In this document: in pieces, positions 52,017-61,257 of the stretch
How positions within the stretch are numbered: position 1 is the first letter of the stretch
Layout: every line of letters starts with the position of its first letter
Assembly: GCA_024235635.1 (NCBI GenBank)
Contig: JACKMA010000001.1
Coordinates: forward strand, 1,116,001 to 1,180,000
DNA: 64,000 bases
Source of the DNA: Zoogloeaceae bacterium
GTDB lineage: Bacteria; Pseudomonadota; Gammaproteobacteria; Burkholderiales; Rhodocyclaceae
Reading direction: 5' to 3'
The notes under the pieces: model-generated
What the model was told of the DNA's origin: nothing
Database searches by the model: none
The model's input: only the letters and a program-made list of their open reading frames with translations
Program-made: the position numbers and the translations under genes

Positions 52017-52910
52017 TCAGAGCAGCTTCTTGAGCAGACGGCCCATTTCGGACGGGTCACGGGTGACCGTGAAGCCGCATTCTTCCATGATCGCGAGCTT
52101 GGCGTTGGCGGTGTCCTCACCGCCGGAGATCAACGCACCGGCGTGGCCCATGCGCTTGCCCGCCGGCGCCGTGACGCCCGCGATGAATCCCACGATCGGC
52201 TTCTGCATGTTGTCCTTGCACCAGCGCGCGGCTTCGGCTTCGTCGGGTCCCCCGATTTCGCCGATCATGATGACGGCGTCGGTATCGGGATCATCGTTGA
52301 ATGCCCTCATGATATCGATGTGCTTGAGGCCGTTGATCGGGTCGCCGCCGATACCGACCGCCGAGGACTGGCCGAGGCCGAGCTCGGTGAGCTGGGCAAC
52401 CGCCTCATAGGTCAGGGTACCCGAACGCGACACCACGCCGATGCGGCCCTTCTTGTGGATGTGGCCCGGCATGATGCCGATCTTGATTTCGTCCGGCGTG
52501 ATCAGGCCCGGGCAGTTGGGGCCCAGCAGCAGTGTCTTCTTGCCACCCTTGGCCTCTTTCTGCAGCATCTTGTTGCGGACTTCGAGCATGTCGCGCACGG
52601 GAATGCCCTCGGTGATGCAGATCGCCAGGTCGAGATCGGCTTCGCAAGCTTCCCAGATCGCTGCCGCCGCGCCTGCGGGCGGAACGTAGATCACCGAAAC
52701 GGTGGCACCGGTGGCGCCCTTGGCTTCCTTGACGCTGGCGAAGATGGGCACGTCGAAGATGCTCTCGCCCGCCTTCTTGGGATTGACGCCGGCGACGAAG
52801 CAGTTCTTGCCGTTGGCGTACTCGATGCACTTCTCGGTGTGGAACTGGCCGGTCTTGCCGGTAATCCCCTGGGTGATGACCTTGGTGTCTTTGTTGATGA
52901 GGATGGACAT
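52017..52910 (-). CDS. sucD: Succinyl-CoA synthetase, alpha subunit
   Basis: A 297-residue subunit that carries the CoA-binding site and the phosphohistidine. His256 in GHAGALI is the phosphorylated residue. The N-terminal GITGKTGQFHTEK phrase and the LLGPNCPGLI segment near 130 are typical. With SucC it makes ATP or GTP from succinyl-CoA in the citric acid cycle. It lies 11 bp downstream of sucC and ends at a strong terminator. No odg or sdh genes are adjacent. Confidence 0.97.
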   Translation of the reverse strand: MSILINKDTKVITQGITGKTGQFHTEKCIEYANGKNCFVAGVNPKKAGESIFDVPIFASVKEAKGATGATVSVIYVPPAGAAAAIWEACEADLDLAICITEGIPVRDMLEVRNKMLQKEAKGGKKTLLLGPNCPGLITPDEIKIGIMPGHIHKKGRIGVVSRSGTLTYEAVAQLTELGLGQSSAVGIGGDPINGLKHIDIMRAFNDDPDTDAVIMIGEIGGPDEAEAARWCKDNMQKPIVGFIAGVTAPAGKRMGHAGALISGGEDTANAKLAIMEECGFTVTRDPSEMGRLLKKLL

Positions 52911-52921
52911 TCGTACTCTCC

Positions 52922-54082
52922 TTACTTGACCGCGCCGACGATCTTGGTCGCAGCTTCGGCCATGCTGTCGGCGGAAATGATGGGCAGACCGGAATCGGCA
53001 AGAATCTTCTTACCGATGTCCTCGTTGGTGCCCTTCATCCGCACCACCAGCGGAACGGAGAGATTGACTTCCCTGGCGGCCGCAACGACGCCCGTGGCAA
53101 TCGTGTCGCAGCGCATGATGCCGCCGAAGATATTCACCAGGATGCCCTTCACCTTGGGGTTCTTGAGCATGATCTTGAAGGCCTCGGTGACCTTCTCGGT
53201 GGTCGCCGTACCACCGACGTCGAGGAAGTTCGCCGGCGAAGCGCCGAACAGCTTGATCGTGTCCATCGTTGCCATCGCGAGGCCTGCGCCATTGACCAGG
53301 CAGCCGATGTTGCCGTCGAGGCTGATGTAGGCGAGGTCGTACTTGGAGGCCTCGAGCTCGTCCGGATCCTCCTCGTCGAGGTCGCGCATCTCGACGATTT
53401 CGGGGTGCCGATAGAGGGCGTTGGAGTCGAAGTTGAACTTGGCGTCGAGCGCCTTGATGTTGCCATTGCCTTCGAGGATCAGCGGGTTGATCTCGGCCAG
53501 CGAGGCATCGGTTTCCATGTAGCAGGCGTAGAGCTTCTTGAAGGTATCGACCGCCTTGTCCATCGACGCATCGGGCACTCCGATGCCGCTCGCCAGTTGC
53601 CTGGCCTGCGCGTCGGAAAGGCCGAGCAGCGGATCGACGAACACCTTGATGATCTTCTCGGGCGTCTTGGCGGCAACTTCCTCGATATCCATGCCACCTT
53701 CGGACGAGGCCATCATCGCGATCTTCTGGCTGGCACGATCGGTAAGCGCGGCGACGTAGTATTCCTTCTTGATGTCGGCCCCTTCTTCGACCAGCAGGCG
53801 ACGGACCTTCTGGCCCTCGGGACCGGTCTGGTGGGTCACCAATTGCATGCCAAGAATCTGATCGGCATTCGACCGCACTTCGTCGAGCGAGCGCGCGAGC
53901 TTGACGCCGCCGCCCTTGCCGCGACCGCCCGCATGAATCTGGGCCTTGACCACCCAGATCGAACCGCCGAGATCCTCCGCCGCCTTGACTGCCTCATCGA
54001 CGGAAAAGCACGCAACGCCACGCGGCGTGACGACGCCATATTTCCTCAGTACTTCCTTTGCCTGATACTCATGAATCTTCAT
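52922..54082 (-). CDS. sucC: Succinyl-CoA synthetase, beta subunit
   Basis: A 386-residue ATP-grasp subunit that binds the nucleotide. The N-terminal KIHEYQAKEVLRKYGV is a family hallmark, and VKAQIHAGGRGKGGGVKLA near 45-63 holds nucleotide- and Mg-binding residues. The C-terminal NIFGGIMRCDTIA segment near 315 and the family length support the call. It is first of the sucC-sucD unit. A -10-like TACAAT lies 180 bp upstream, leaving a long leader. Confidence 0.97.
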   Translation of the reverse strand: MKIHEYQAKEVLRKYGVVTPRGVACFSVDEAVKAAEDLGGSIWVVKAQIHAGGRGKGGGVKLARSLDEVRSNADQILGMQLVTHQTGPEGQKVRRLLVEEGADIKKEYYVAALTDRASQKIAMMASSEGGMDIEEVAAKTPEKIIKVFVDPLLGLSDAQARQLASGIGVPDASMDKAVDTFKKLYACYMETDASLAEINPLILEGNGNIKALDAKFNFDSNALYRHPEIVEMRDLDEEDPDELEASKYDLAYISLDGNIGCLVNGAGLAMATMDTIKLFGASPANFLDVGGTATTEKVTEAFKIMLKNPKVKGILVNIFGGIMRCDTIATGVVAAAREVNLSVPLVVRMKGTNEDIGKKILADSGLPIISADSMAEAATKIVGAVK

Positions 54083-54439
54083 GGTAGCCCTTTGATCGTT
54101 GCCGCGACCCGCCGGACCGCGAACGCTTAGGTTTATGGGACGTTCGGAGGCAAGCCCCCGCGGTCGCGACTCCGCCCTCCCTCAGCCGGACTCGCAACCG
54201 CTCCCGTGCGCAACCTCGCCATGCGCACGCTTCTCAGAATCGTGAAACCCGGAGAATCCCGTAATTGTAGCCGAAAGTGCCTCGAATTTTGACACCTCGG
54301 TGCAGCGCAGCAAACGGTCGCCGCGACGGCCCGATCACGACCCTGTCCGGCCCCCGTTCACCTTTAATGCGCAGGAAACCTTCAACTCCCCGGAAACGCT
54401 GCCGTAAACTGCTGCGACTCGTCCAAAATAGGCAGCAAC
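54083..54439. other. 357-bp divergent region between sucC and the FimV-like gene
   Basis: The region serves two divergent genes. A minus-strand TACAAT at 54264-54269 could be the sucC -10. On the plus strand TTGACA at 54289-54294 has no -10 partner at 17 bp. No small gene, riboswitch fold or repeat was recognised. Confidence 0.45.
54264..54269 (-). promoter_or_regulatory. Possible -10 box for sucC-sucD
   Basis: Minus-strand reading TACAAT in a locally AT-rich patch; the -35 region at 17 bp is poor. It implies a leader of about 175 nt. Confidence 0.3.
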
Positions 54440-56689
54440 TTGTCCAGGAAAGACACAAATCGCGGCCTCCGTCTTGCCGGTCCGGCAGCCAAGCGCAAGT
54501 GGCTGGCGCCACTCGCGCTGAGCGCTGCCATCCTGCACGTGACAGGTGCATGGGCACTGGGCCTCGGCGACGTCGTCGAACAGTCCGCAATCGGCCAGGG
54601 GCTGCGCGTCAAGATCCGGTTGATCGGAGCCGGCGACGACCTCGATCCCACTTGCCTGCGGCTTGCCCCGGCAGCAACTCACGACCTTCCCTGGGTCCGC
54701 GATGCCCGGCTTGCGATCGAGCGCCAGCTGACCGGCGCATTCCTGGTGGTTTCGCACACCCAGCCGGTTTATCACCCGATCCTGATGCTCGGCGTCGCTG
54801 CGGGTTGCGACGGCGGCATCCGGCGCGAGTACACCCTGCTGCTGCCCGCCAATTCGGCACTCGCGGTCGGGCGCGACCGAGCCCGCCCGGCGGCTATCGA
54901 CACCGCAGCCGCAAGCCCGGCTGAAATTCCTTCCGGCCCGTCACTGAACGAACTTGCGCGACAGGCGTTCCCGTCCGACCGCAACGCGCGCCGCCGCTTC
55001 ATCGCCGCCGCCCGCAAGCGCGAACCGGCGCTGTTCCCGGATGGCGCCTCGCTCCAGGCACCGCTGCCGGCCGATGCCGACCTCGATATCGAAGCACTGA
55101 CGCGAATCGCACGGCGCGCGCCAAAGCCACGCCCGGCAGCCGCAACGCAGGCCGTCCGCACGCCAACGCCGAGACCGGCACCCGAGCCGAAGCCCGCGGC
55201 CACCGCCAGACCGGAGCCCGCGACCAAGCCGCAGGCCGCGCCACGACCTGCGCCGGAACCTGAGACGGTCACGCTGGCAGCCGCGCCGCGGCGCGGCGGC
55301 GGCATGGCCGTCGCCGATCGGCTGGTGCTGTTCGGCGGCGACCCGGAAACCCATCTGAAACTGAGTTTCTCACTGTCGGATCCCGGTCGCACCAGCACCA
55401 CGTCCGAAGCCCAGCGTCAGCGCCTGCGGGAAGAGCAGCGGCTGACCATGGCCCTCGACGAAAAGATCATGACGCAGATGGAAATCGTCGCGAGGATCCG
55501 TGAGCTGGAGGCCCTGCAGGCGCAACTCGCCGCTGAATCGCAGCGTCTTGATCAACTGGCAGACAAGGTGGGCATCACGGCGCCGACGCTGGTCGAAGCC
55601 CCGGCCGCAGTCGCCGAGGCACCCAAGACCTCGGTACCGAAAGTCGAAGCCAGCTCGCCCGCCAGCGCCGAACCGCCGCCACCGGAAGAAGACGCCGACC
55701 AAGCCTGGCCGAACTGGCTGCTGCCGGCCGCAGCCGGCCTCGCGGCTGCCTTGCTCGCGCTGCTGGTGATGCTGCGCCGCCGGCGCGACGACCACGACGA
55801 CGCGCTGGAGCAGGCGTTCGATTCGGACGAACCGTCTCAATACGAGCCGGCACCGGTCGACGCGGTGCCGACCGAGGTTGCGTCGGTGGCCGACGAGGGC
55901 AGCCGCGGCAGCACCGGGGTGGACTTCCCCCTCGGAGACGGCGAGGCCGATGAAGCGTCTCCCGGGCACGACCTGGACCTGGACGCCGTCAGCGACGAAG
56001 CGCCCAGCGTTGATTTCGCACCACTCGACTGGACACCGCCGGCAGAGGATCTGTCGACCAGCGCCGCGGCAACCATCGTCACCGAAGAAGAACTCGGCGA
56101 GGAACACGAATCCGCGGTCGAACTGGCCGACATCATGATGTCCTTCGGCCGCATCCAGGGTGCGGCGCAGACCCTCGCCGATTTCATCCGCCACAACCCG
56201 AAGCAGGGTGTCGCGCCGTGGATCAAGCTGCTCGATGTCTATAAGGCTGGCGACATGCGCGGCGAATTCGACGCGCTGACACGCCAACTCAACGCAACCT
56301 TCAACGTCAAGGTGGTGGCGTGGGACGAATTCGACATGGCGCGACTGGCCCAGGACACCCTCGAATCGATGCCCCACATCGTCGAGCGCCTCAAGGCGAT
56401 CTGGGCGACGCGCGACGCCCAGATCTATCTCCACACCTTGCTGCGCGATAATCGTGACGGTACCCGCCAGGGCTTTCCGATCGCCGTCGTCGACGAGATC
56501 CTGTGTCTGCTCAGCGTTCTCAACGAGTTGGTCGGCCATTTCAAGCAGCGGCCCGGCGACTTCGCCGACGACCCAGACCTGTCGAACCACGGCGCCGACG
56601 ATGGCGAGGCACCGGCCGGCAAGACCTCGGCGGACCCGATCGACATGGCGCCGCTGGACATGGATCCGCTGGAACTGGATCCGAAGTAG
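54440..56689 (+). CDS. FimV-like protein
   Basis: A 749-residue protein. The signal region (about 18-39, cleavage after AWA) leads to the FimV N-terminal domain starting LGLGDVVEQSAIGQGL. An ARQAFPSDRNARRRFI segment near 173-188 is typical of FimV. A Pro/Ala-rich linker (about 230-285), a coiled coil (about 318-375) and one membrane span (about 425-446) follow. The acidic cytosolic tail ends in a TPR-like FimV C-terminal region (about 555-690). No clear LysM peptidoglycan-binding domain is seen. FimV proteins organise polar type IV pili or type II secretion. The start is a TTG with a weak AGG upstream, so it is uncertain. It is convergent with the Nif3 gene. Confidence 0.8.
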   Translation: MSRKDTNRGLRLAGPAAKRKWLAPLALSAAILHVTGAWALGLGDVVEQSAIGQGLRVKIRLIGAGDDLDPTCLRLAPAATHDLPWVRDARLAIERQLTGAFLVVSHTQPVYHPILMLGVAAGCDGGIRREYTLLLPANSALAVGRDRARPAAIDTAAASPAEIPSGPSLNELARQAFPSDRNARRRFIAAARKREPALFPDGASLQAPLPADADLDIEALTRIARRAPKPRPAAATQAVRTPTPRPAPEPKPAATARPEPATKPQAAPRPAPEPETVTLAAAPRRGGGMAVADRLVLFGGDPETHLKLSFSLSDPGRTSTTSEAQRQRLREEQRLTMALDEKIMTQMEIVARIRELEALQAQLAAESQRLDQLADKVGITAPTLVEAPAAVAEAPKTSVPKVEASSPASAEPPPPEEDADQAWPNWLLPAAAGLAAALLALLVMLRRRRDDHDDALEQAFDSDEPSQYEPAPVDAVPTEVASVADEGSRGSTGVDFPLGDGEADEASPGHDLDLDAVSDEAPSVDFAPLDWTPPAEDLSTSAAATIVTEEELGEEHESAVELADIMMSFGRIQGAAQTLADFIRHNPKQGVAPWIKLLDVYKAGDMRGEFDALTRQLNATFNVKVVAWDEFDMARLAQDTLESMPHIVERLKAIWATRDAQIYLHTLLRDNRDGTRQGFPIAVVDEILCLLSVLNELVGHFKQRPGDFADDPDLSNHGADDGEAPAGKTSADPIDMAPLDMDPLELDPK

Positions 56690-56706
56690 GCCGCGAGCGC
56701 CGGGCC

Positions 56707-57453
56707 TCAGACCGGATTGAACAGATCCACGAACCGTGTCTCGAGCCCGCATTCGTCCGCTAGGTGGCGGCTCAGGGCCATGATGCCGTAGCGCTCGGTG
56801 GCATGGTGACCCGCCGCGACATAGGGCACACCGGATTCACGCGCCAGATGCGTCGTCTGCTCGGAAATCTCGCCGGAGACGTAGAGATCGGCGCCCGCGC
56901 GGATCGCATCATCGAACAGGCTCTGCGCGCCACCGGTGCACCACGCGACCCTGGCCACCTGCCGTCCGGGATCGCCGACCAGCAGCGCCTCGCGACCGAG
57001 CCGCGCGGTGATCGCGCGGCACAGCGCTGCCGCCGTCACCGGCACCCCGAGGCTGGCCAGCCAGCCGAGATCCTGGTCGCCGAAGCAGGCCTGTCCCGCC
57101 CATCCCATCAGCCGCCCCAACTGCGCGTTGTTGCCGAGCAAGGGGTGCATGTCGAGCGGCAGGTGGTAAGCGAACAAGTTGATGTCGTGACCGAGCAGCG
57201 TGCCGATCCGACGGCGGCGAATGCCCTTCAGACAGGGGTCCTCTCCCTTCCAGAAATAGCCGTGGTGGACCACGACGGTATCGTATCCGTCGGCGACCGC
57301 CAGATCGATCAGTTGCTGGCTGGCGGTGACGCCACAGAGTACGCGGCGCACCGGGCTCCTGCCTTCCACTTGCAAACCGTTTGGGCAATAATCCCGCGCA
57401 CGCTCGACCGCCAGCAGTTCGCCAAGATGCCGTTCCAGCTCATCCCTGTGCAT
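56707..57453 (-). CDS. Nif3-like dinuclear metal protein
   Basis: A 248-residue protein of the YbgI/Nif3 family. Metal-binding motifs: VVHHGYFW at 61-68 (His63, His64), HLPLD near 97-101, and AAGHHATERYG near 211-221. The family is widespread; proposed roles include GTP cyclohydrolase-like activity and metal chaperoning, none firmly established. It is divergent from the DegQ/AlgW gene with only 47 bp between the start codons, a pairing common in betaproteobacteria. Confidence 0.92.
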   Translation of the reverse strand: MHRDELERHLGELLAVERARDYCPNGLQVEGRSPVRRVLCGVTASQQLIDLAVADGYDTVVVHHGYFWKGEDPCLKGIRRRRIGTLLGHDINLFAYHLPLDMHPLLGNNAQLGRLMGWAGQACFGDQDLGWLASLGVPVTAAALCRAITARLGREALLVGDPGRQVARVAWCTGGAQSLFDDAIRAGADLYVSGEISEQTTHLARESGVPYVAAGHHATERYGIMALSRHLADECGLETRFVDLFNPV

Positions 57454-57500
57454 ACCTCACCTTCCTGCAGATATCCGCGCCATGCCCGCGGCGTCGAACC

Positions 57501-58685
57501 ATGCGCCGCCTGTGGCTGATCTTCGCACAGGCGGTCACGATCAGCGTCGCAGCGCTGTTCGTCGTCTCGAGCCTGCGGCCCGACTGGCTCGCCACCGAGT
57601 CGAACGGCAGCGCGCCGACCATCGTCCAGTTGCGCGAGGCGGCGCCGGCACCAGCGCCGGCGGCCGCAAGCACCGCGACCCGCGCCTCCTACGCCGACGC
57701 CGCCGCACGCGTGCTGCCGTCGGTGGTGTTCATCGCCACCAGCAAGGATGTTCGCACACCGCGCAATCCCCTGCTCGACGACCCGATATTTCGACATTTT
57801 TTCGGTGACCGGCTCGACAACCGCCCGGAACGACGTTCGTCCGGACTCGGCTCCGGCGTCATCGTCAGCGGCGACGGCTACATCCTGACCAATAACCACG
57901 TCGTCGAGTCGGCCGACGACATCGAGGTGTCGCTCAACGACGGGCGAACCTTTCACGCGACCGAAGTCGGTCGCGACCCGGAATCCGACCTGGCGGTGCT
58001 GCGCATCGGATCCGACGACCCGTTGCCGGCGATCACGTTCGCTCAGCCGGATTCGCTGTCGGTGGGCGACGTCGTGCTGGCGATCGGCAATCCCTTCGGC
58101 GTCGGACAGACCGTCACGATGGGTATCGTCTCCGCTCTGGGGCGCTCCCAACTCGGCATCAACACCTTCGAAAACTTCATCCAGACCGACGCCGCGATCA
58201 ATCCGGGCAATTCCGGCGGTGCGCTGATCGACACCAACGGCCATCTGGTCGGGATCAATGCCGCGATCTTTTCGCGTTCCGGCGGATCCCTCGGCATCGG
58301 CTTCGCGATCCCGACATCGCTGGCCCGCGAGGTGATGGAACAGATCATCCGCAATGGCACCGTCACCCGAGGCTGGATCGGCGTCGAAATTCAGGAGATG
58401 ACGCCCGAACTGGCGGAGTCCTTCGGGCTGGCCGACGATCGCGGCGCGCTGATCGCCGGCGTCGTCAGGGACGGCCCCGCCGACGATGCCGGCATGCGGC
58501 CCGGCGACGTGTTGCTGGCGATAGACGGCCGAACGATCGACGGTCCGCGTGAAATGCTCGACATCATTTCGCGATTGCAGCCGGGCAGCCACAACGGCTT
58601 CCATGTGCGTCGCAGTGGTCGCGAATTCGACCTCGCCGTGGTCATCGGCACCCGCCCCGCCCGCGCGACGGCGCGCATCGAGTGA
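57501..58685 (+). CDS. Periplasmic serine protease (DegQ/AlgW/DegS-like)
   Basis: A 394-residue HtrA-family protease. One N-terminal anchor or uncleaved signal (about 7-25), a trypsin-like domain with His133 (TNNHVV), Asp163 (ESDLAV) and Ser238 (NPGNSGGAL), and a single PDZ domain at about 285-380. One PDZ and a membrane anchor match AlgW/DegS, which start the envelope-stress cascade by cutting an anti-sigma factor. The ATG at 57501 begins the signal segment; the frame is open 120 bp upstream but overlaps nif3 and is rejected. It is convergent with tatC, 15 bp apart. Confidence 0.92.
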   Translation: MRRLWLIFAQAVTISVAALFVVSSLRPDWLATESNGSAPTIVQLREAAPAPAPAAASTATRASYADAAARVLPSVVFIATSKDVRTPRNPLLDDPIFRHFFGDRLDNRPERRSSGLGSGVIVSGDGYILTNNHVVESADDIEVSLNDGRTFHATEVGRDPESDLAVLRIGSDDPLPAITFAQPDSLSVGDVVLAIGNPFGVGQTVTMGIVSALGRSQLGINTFENFIQTDAAINPGNSGGALIDTNGHLVGINAAIFSRSGGSLGIGFAIPTSLAREVMEQIIRNGTVTRGWIGVEIQEMTPELAESFGLADDRGALIAGVVRDGPADDAGMRPGDVLLAIDGRTIDGPREMLDIISRLQPGSHNGFHVRRSGREFDLAVVIGTRPARATARIE

Positions 58686-58700
58686 TGCCGGCGCGGACGG

Positions 58701-59450
58701 TCAGGCGTCGTCGCTGGTACCCGGCACGACGGCGTCGCGGCGCTGCTGCGGCGTCACTGCCCGTGCGATGACGATGCCGAGCTCGTAGAGCAGCCACATC
58801 GGCAGCGCCAGCATGAACTGCGAGATGACGTCCGGCGGCGTGATGACAGCAGCGACGACGAAGGCCCCGACGACGACGTAGGGGCGGCCCTTCTTGAGCG
58901 CTTCGATGTCGACGACACCGATCCGGGTCAGCAGCACGACGATCACCGGCACCTCGAAGGTCAGGCCGAAGGCCAGGAACATCGTCATCACGAAGGACAG
59001 GTATTCTTCGATGTCCGGCGCCAGATTGATGCTTTCGGGCGCAAACTCGGCAATAAACTTGAAGACCCAGCCGAACACGATGAAGTAGCAAAAGGCCATG
59101 CCGAGCAGGAACAGCACGGTGCTGCCGAGCACCAGCGGCAGTGCGAGACGCTTCTCGTGGGCATAGAGCCCCGGTGCGACGAAGGCCCAGGCCTGGTACA
59201 GCACCATCGGCAGGCATACCACGAAAGCAACCATCAAGGTGACCTTGATCGGCACGAAGAACGGGGTGACGACGCCGGTGGCGATCATCCGGGTGCCGGC
59301 CGGCAGCGTCTGCAACATCGGCTGTGCGAGGAGGTCGTAGATGTCGCCCGCCCAGAAGCTCAGCAGCGCAAACACCGCCAGTACGGTCCCGACCGCCCGC
59401 ACCAGCCGGCTGCGCAATTCGATCAGGTGGGAAAGAAAGGTTTCCTGCAC
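58701..59450 (-). CDS. tatC: Sec-independent protein translocase TatC
   Basis: A 249-residue, six-span membrane protein that recognises twin-arginine signal peptides. It starts MQETFLSHLIELRSRL, with the conserved HLxELRxRL motif at 8-16. The LTFEVPVIVVLL segment and a PDVISQFMLALPMWLLYE block near 204-221 are standard. It lies 15 bp after tatB in the tatA-tatB-tatC order. The Tat-like exported protein at 14297-14791 could be a client. Confidence 0.96.
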   Translation of the reverse strand: MQETFLSHLIELRSRLVRAVGTVLAVFALLSFWAGDIYDLLAQPMLQTLPAGTRMIATGVVTPFFVPIKVTLMVAFVVCLPMVLYQAWAFVAPGLYAHEKRLALPLVLGSTVLFLLGMAFCYFIVFGWVFKFIAEFAPESINLAPDIEEYLSFVMTMFLAFGLTFEVPVIVVLLTRIGVVDIEALKKGRPYVVVGAFVVAAVITPPDVISQFMLALPMWLLYELGIVIARAVTPQQRRDAVVPGTSDDA

Positions 59451-59465
59451 GTAGGGGCGAACGGA

Positions 59466-59906
59466 TCAGGTCGATTTGCCCGGGCCGCGATCCTTGTCCA
59501 GGCCCAGTTCCAGTTGTGGCCCGGCGCCTTTGTCGACACCGGACGGCGATGACGAGGCGGCACGATCGGCCGCCGCCCGCGCCTCGGCCAGCTGTGCCTC
59601 GAGCTCGGCGATGCTGGCCCGCGCGTCCGCGGTACTTCGATCGAGCGAGGACTTCACCTCGGAGACCTCCTCACGCAGCGAGGTCTCGAACTCCCGGGCC
59701 GAATCCTTCATCTCGGTCTGCAGCTTCTTCAATTCGTCGAGCTGGATCTCGCGGCGGATGTCGGACTTGACGTCCGACACGTAACGCTGCACTCGCCCGA
59801 GAATGTGCCCGACCGTGCGCGCGACCCTGGGCAGGCGCTCGGGGCCGATCACGATCAGCGCCACCAGGCTGATCAGCATCAGTTCGGAAAAGCCGATGTC
59901 GAACAT
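59466..59906 (-). CDS. tatB: Sec-independent protein translocase TatB
   Basis: A 146-residue protein with the TatB N-terminus MFDIGFSELMLISLVALIV (one span) followed by an amphipathic helix beginning GPERLPRVARTVGHI and a long charged coiled coil, ending in a disordered polar tail. It forms the signal-peptide receptor with TatC. It lies 39 bp after tatA. Confidence 0.95.
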   Translation of the reverse strand: MFDIGFSELMLISLVALIVIGPERLPRVARTVGHILGRVQRYVSDVKSDIRREIQLDELKKLQTEMKDSAREFETSLREEVSEVKSSLDRSTADARASIAELEAQLAEARAAADRAASSSPSGVDKGAGPQLELGLDKDRGPGKST

Positions 59907-59945
59907 GGTCGCGACCGGGGCAGGACGGCTGCCGCCGCCCGTTCC

Positions 59946-60167
59946 TCAGGAGTGGGTCTTCTGCTTGGCCTCGCCGTCGATGGTCTGGCCGCTGCCGCCG
60001 TCGGACAGCTTGCCGGGCTCCTCGTCCGCGGCTTCCTTCATGCCCTGCTTGAATCCCTTCACCGCACCGCCAAGGTCCTGGCCGATGTTGCGCAGCTTCT
60101 TGGTGCCGAACACCAGCATCACGATTACCAGCACGATCAGCCAGTGCCAGATGCTAAACGAACCCAT
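59946..60167 (-). CDS. tatA: Sec-independent protein translocase TatA
   Basis: A 73-residue pore-forming subunit. It starts MGSFSIWHWLIVLVIVMLVF with one span, then FGTKKLRNIGQDLGGAVKGF, the amphipathic helix with the FGxxKL motif, and a polar tail. It is 10 bp after hinT. Confidence 0.96.
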   Translation of the reverse strand: MGSFSIWHWLIVLVIVMLVFGTKKLRNIGQDLGGAVKGFKQGMKEAADEEPGKLSDGGSGQTIDGEAKQKTHS

Positions 60168-60177
60168 GGCTCTCTCC

Positions 60178-60528
60178 TCAATTCCGTTTCAACATCGGAC
60201 CGACCGGTTCCGGCCCGCCGACGATGTGCATGTGCAGGTGCATCACTTCCTGGCCGCCGATCGGGCCGGTATTGATGATCACCCGGAAGCCGTCCGGGCT
60301 GCCCTGCTCCGCCGCGATCCGCCCGGCCACGCCCAGCATCCGGCCCAGCACGCCCTGATCGTCCGGCCCGGCCTCGGCCAGCGACACGATGTGCCGGCGC
60401 GGGACCACAAGGATATGGACCGGCCGCTGCGGCTGAATATCCGGGAAGGCGACGATTTCCTCGTCCTCATAGACGGTCTTGGCCGGGATTTCGCCAGCGG
60501 CGATCTTGCAGAAGATGCAGTCGGACAC
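60178..60528 (-). CDS. hinT: HIT-family purine nucleoside phosphoramidase (HinT)
   Basis: A 116-residue histidine-triad hydrolase. It starts SDCIFCKIAAGEIPA with the expected N-terminus and has the catalytic triad motif HLHMH at 97-101. It hydrolyses AMP-lysine and AMP phosphoramidates. The GTG at 60528 follows a GAGGAG ribosome-binding site; a longer frame upstream lies inside hisE and is not used. Position between hisE and tatA is typical for betaproteobacteria. Confidence 0.93.
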   Translation of the reverse strand: MSDCIFCKIAAGEIPAKTVYEDEEIVAFPDIQPQRPVHILVVPRRHIVSLAEAGPDDQGVLGRMLGVAGRIAAEQGSPDGFRVIINTGPIGGQEVMHLHMHIVGGPEPVGPMLKRN

Positions 60529-60538
60529 GTTGCGCTCC

Positions 60539-60865
60539 TCAGTTCGTGCCGCGGGAGTTCTTCTCGTCGATACCGGACACCCCCTCGCGGCGGCGGAATT
60601 CGGCAAGGATATCGTCCACGCCCAGGCCGAAATGTGAGAGCAGCACCATCGTATGAAACCAGACGTCGGTCACTTCCCACACCAGATGCAGACGGTCGCC
60701 GTCCTTGGCCGCCATGATGGTCTCGGCGGCCTCCTCCGCAACCTTCTTGCAGATGGCGTCGGTGCCCTTGGCATAGAGCCCGGAGACATAGGACGAATCC
60801 GGGTCTGCAGCCTTGCGCTCGGCGAGGGTCGCCGAGACCCGGTGCAACACTTCGATATCGATCAT
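60539..60865 (-). CDS. hisE: Phosphoribosyl-ATP pyrophosphatase
   Basis: A 108-residue enzyme that hydrolyses PRATP to PRAMP in histidine synthesis. The MazG-like core carries the EEAAETIMAAK metal-binding helix near 45-55 and the EVTDVWFHTMVLL segment. It is separate from hisI, unlike the fused hisIE of enterobacteria. The ATG overlaps the hisI stop (ATGA). Confidence 0.95.
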   Translation of the reverse strand: MIDIEVLHRVSATLAERKAADPDSSYVSGLYAKGTDAICKKVAEEAAETIMAAKDGDRLHLVWEVTDVWFHTMVLLSHFGLGVDDILAEFRRREGVSGIDEKNSRGTN

Positions 60866-61257
60866 CTGTAGATTTCCTTTGGATCCTTGAGGACCGGCTC
60901 GACCGCCTCCCAGCGTCCATCGTCGAGCAGTTTGTGGAAGAAGCAACTGCGCCGGCCGGTATGACAGGCAATGCCGCCAACCTGCTCGATCTTCAGCAAT
61001 ACCACATCGGCATCGCAGTCGACGCGGATTTCGCGCACCCGCTGCACGTGCCCCGACTCCTCGCCCTTGAACCAGAGCTTGCGCCGAGACCGCGACCAAT
61101 ACACCGCTTCGCCGCTCTCGGCGGTGCGCTCCAGCGCCTCCCGATTCATCCACGCGAACATCAGCACCTCACCGGACTCGGCGTCCTGGGCGATCGCGGG
61201 CACTAGGCCCTGCTCGTCCCATTTCACCTCGTTGAGCCACTTGTGGGCCGTGTTCAC
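60862..61257 (-). CDS. hisI: Phosphoribosyl-AMP cyclohydrolase
   Basis: A 131-residue zinc/Mg enzyme that opens the purine ring of PRAMP. Motifs: WSRSRRKLWFKGEESGH at 54-70, the Mg-binding DCDAD at 80-84, and zinc ligands Cys98 and Cys105 with Cys81. The GTG start at 61257 overlaps the hisF stop (GTGA), and its own stop overlaps hisE. Confidence 0.96.
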   Translation of the reverse strand: MNTAHKWLNEVKWDEQGLVPAIAQDAESGEVLMFAWMNREALERTAESGEAVYWSRSRRKLWFKGEESGHVQRVREIRVDCDADVVLLKIEQVGGIACHTGRRSCFFHKLLDDGRWEAVEPVLKDPKEIYR

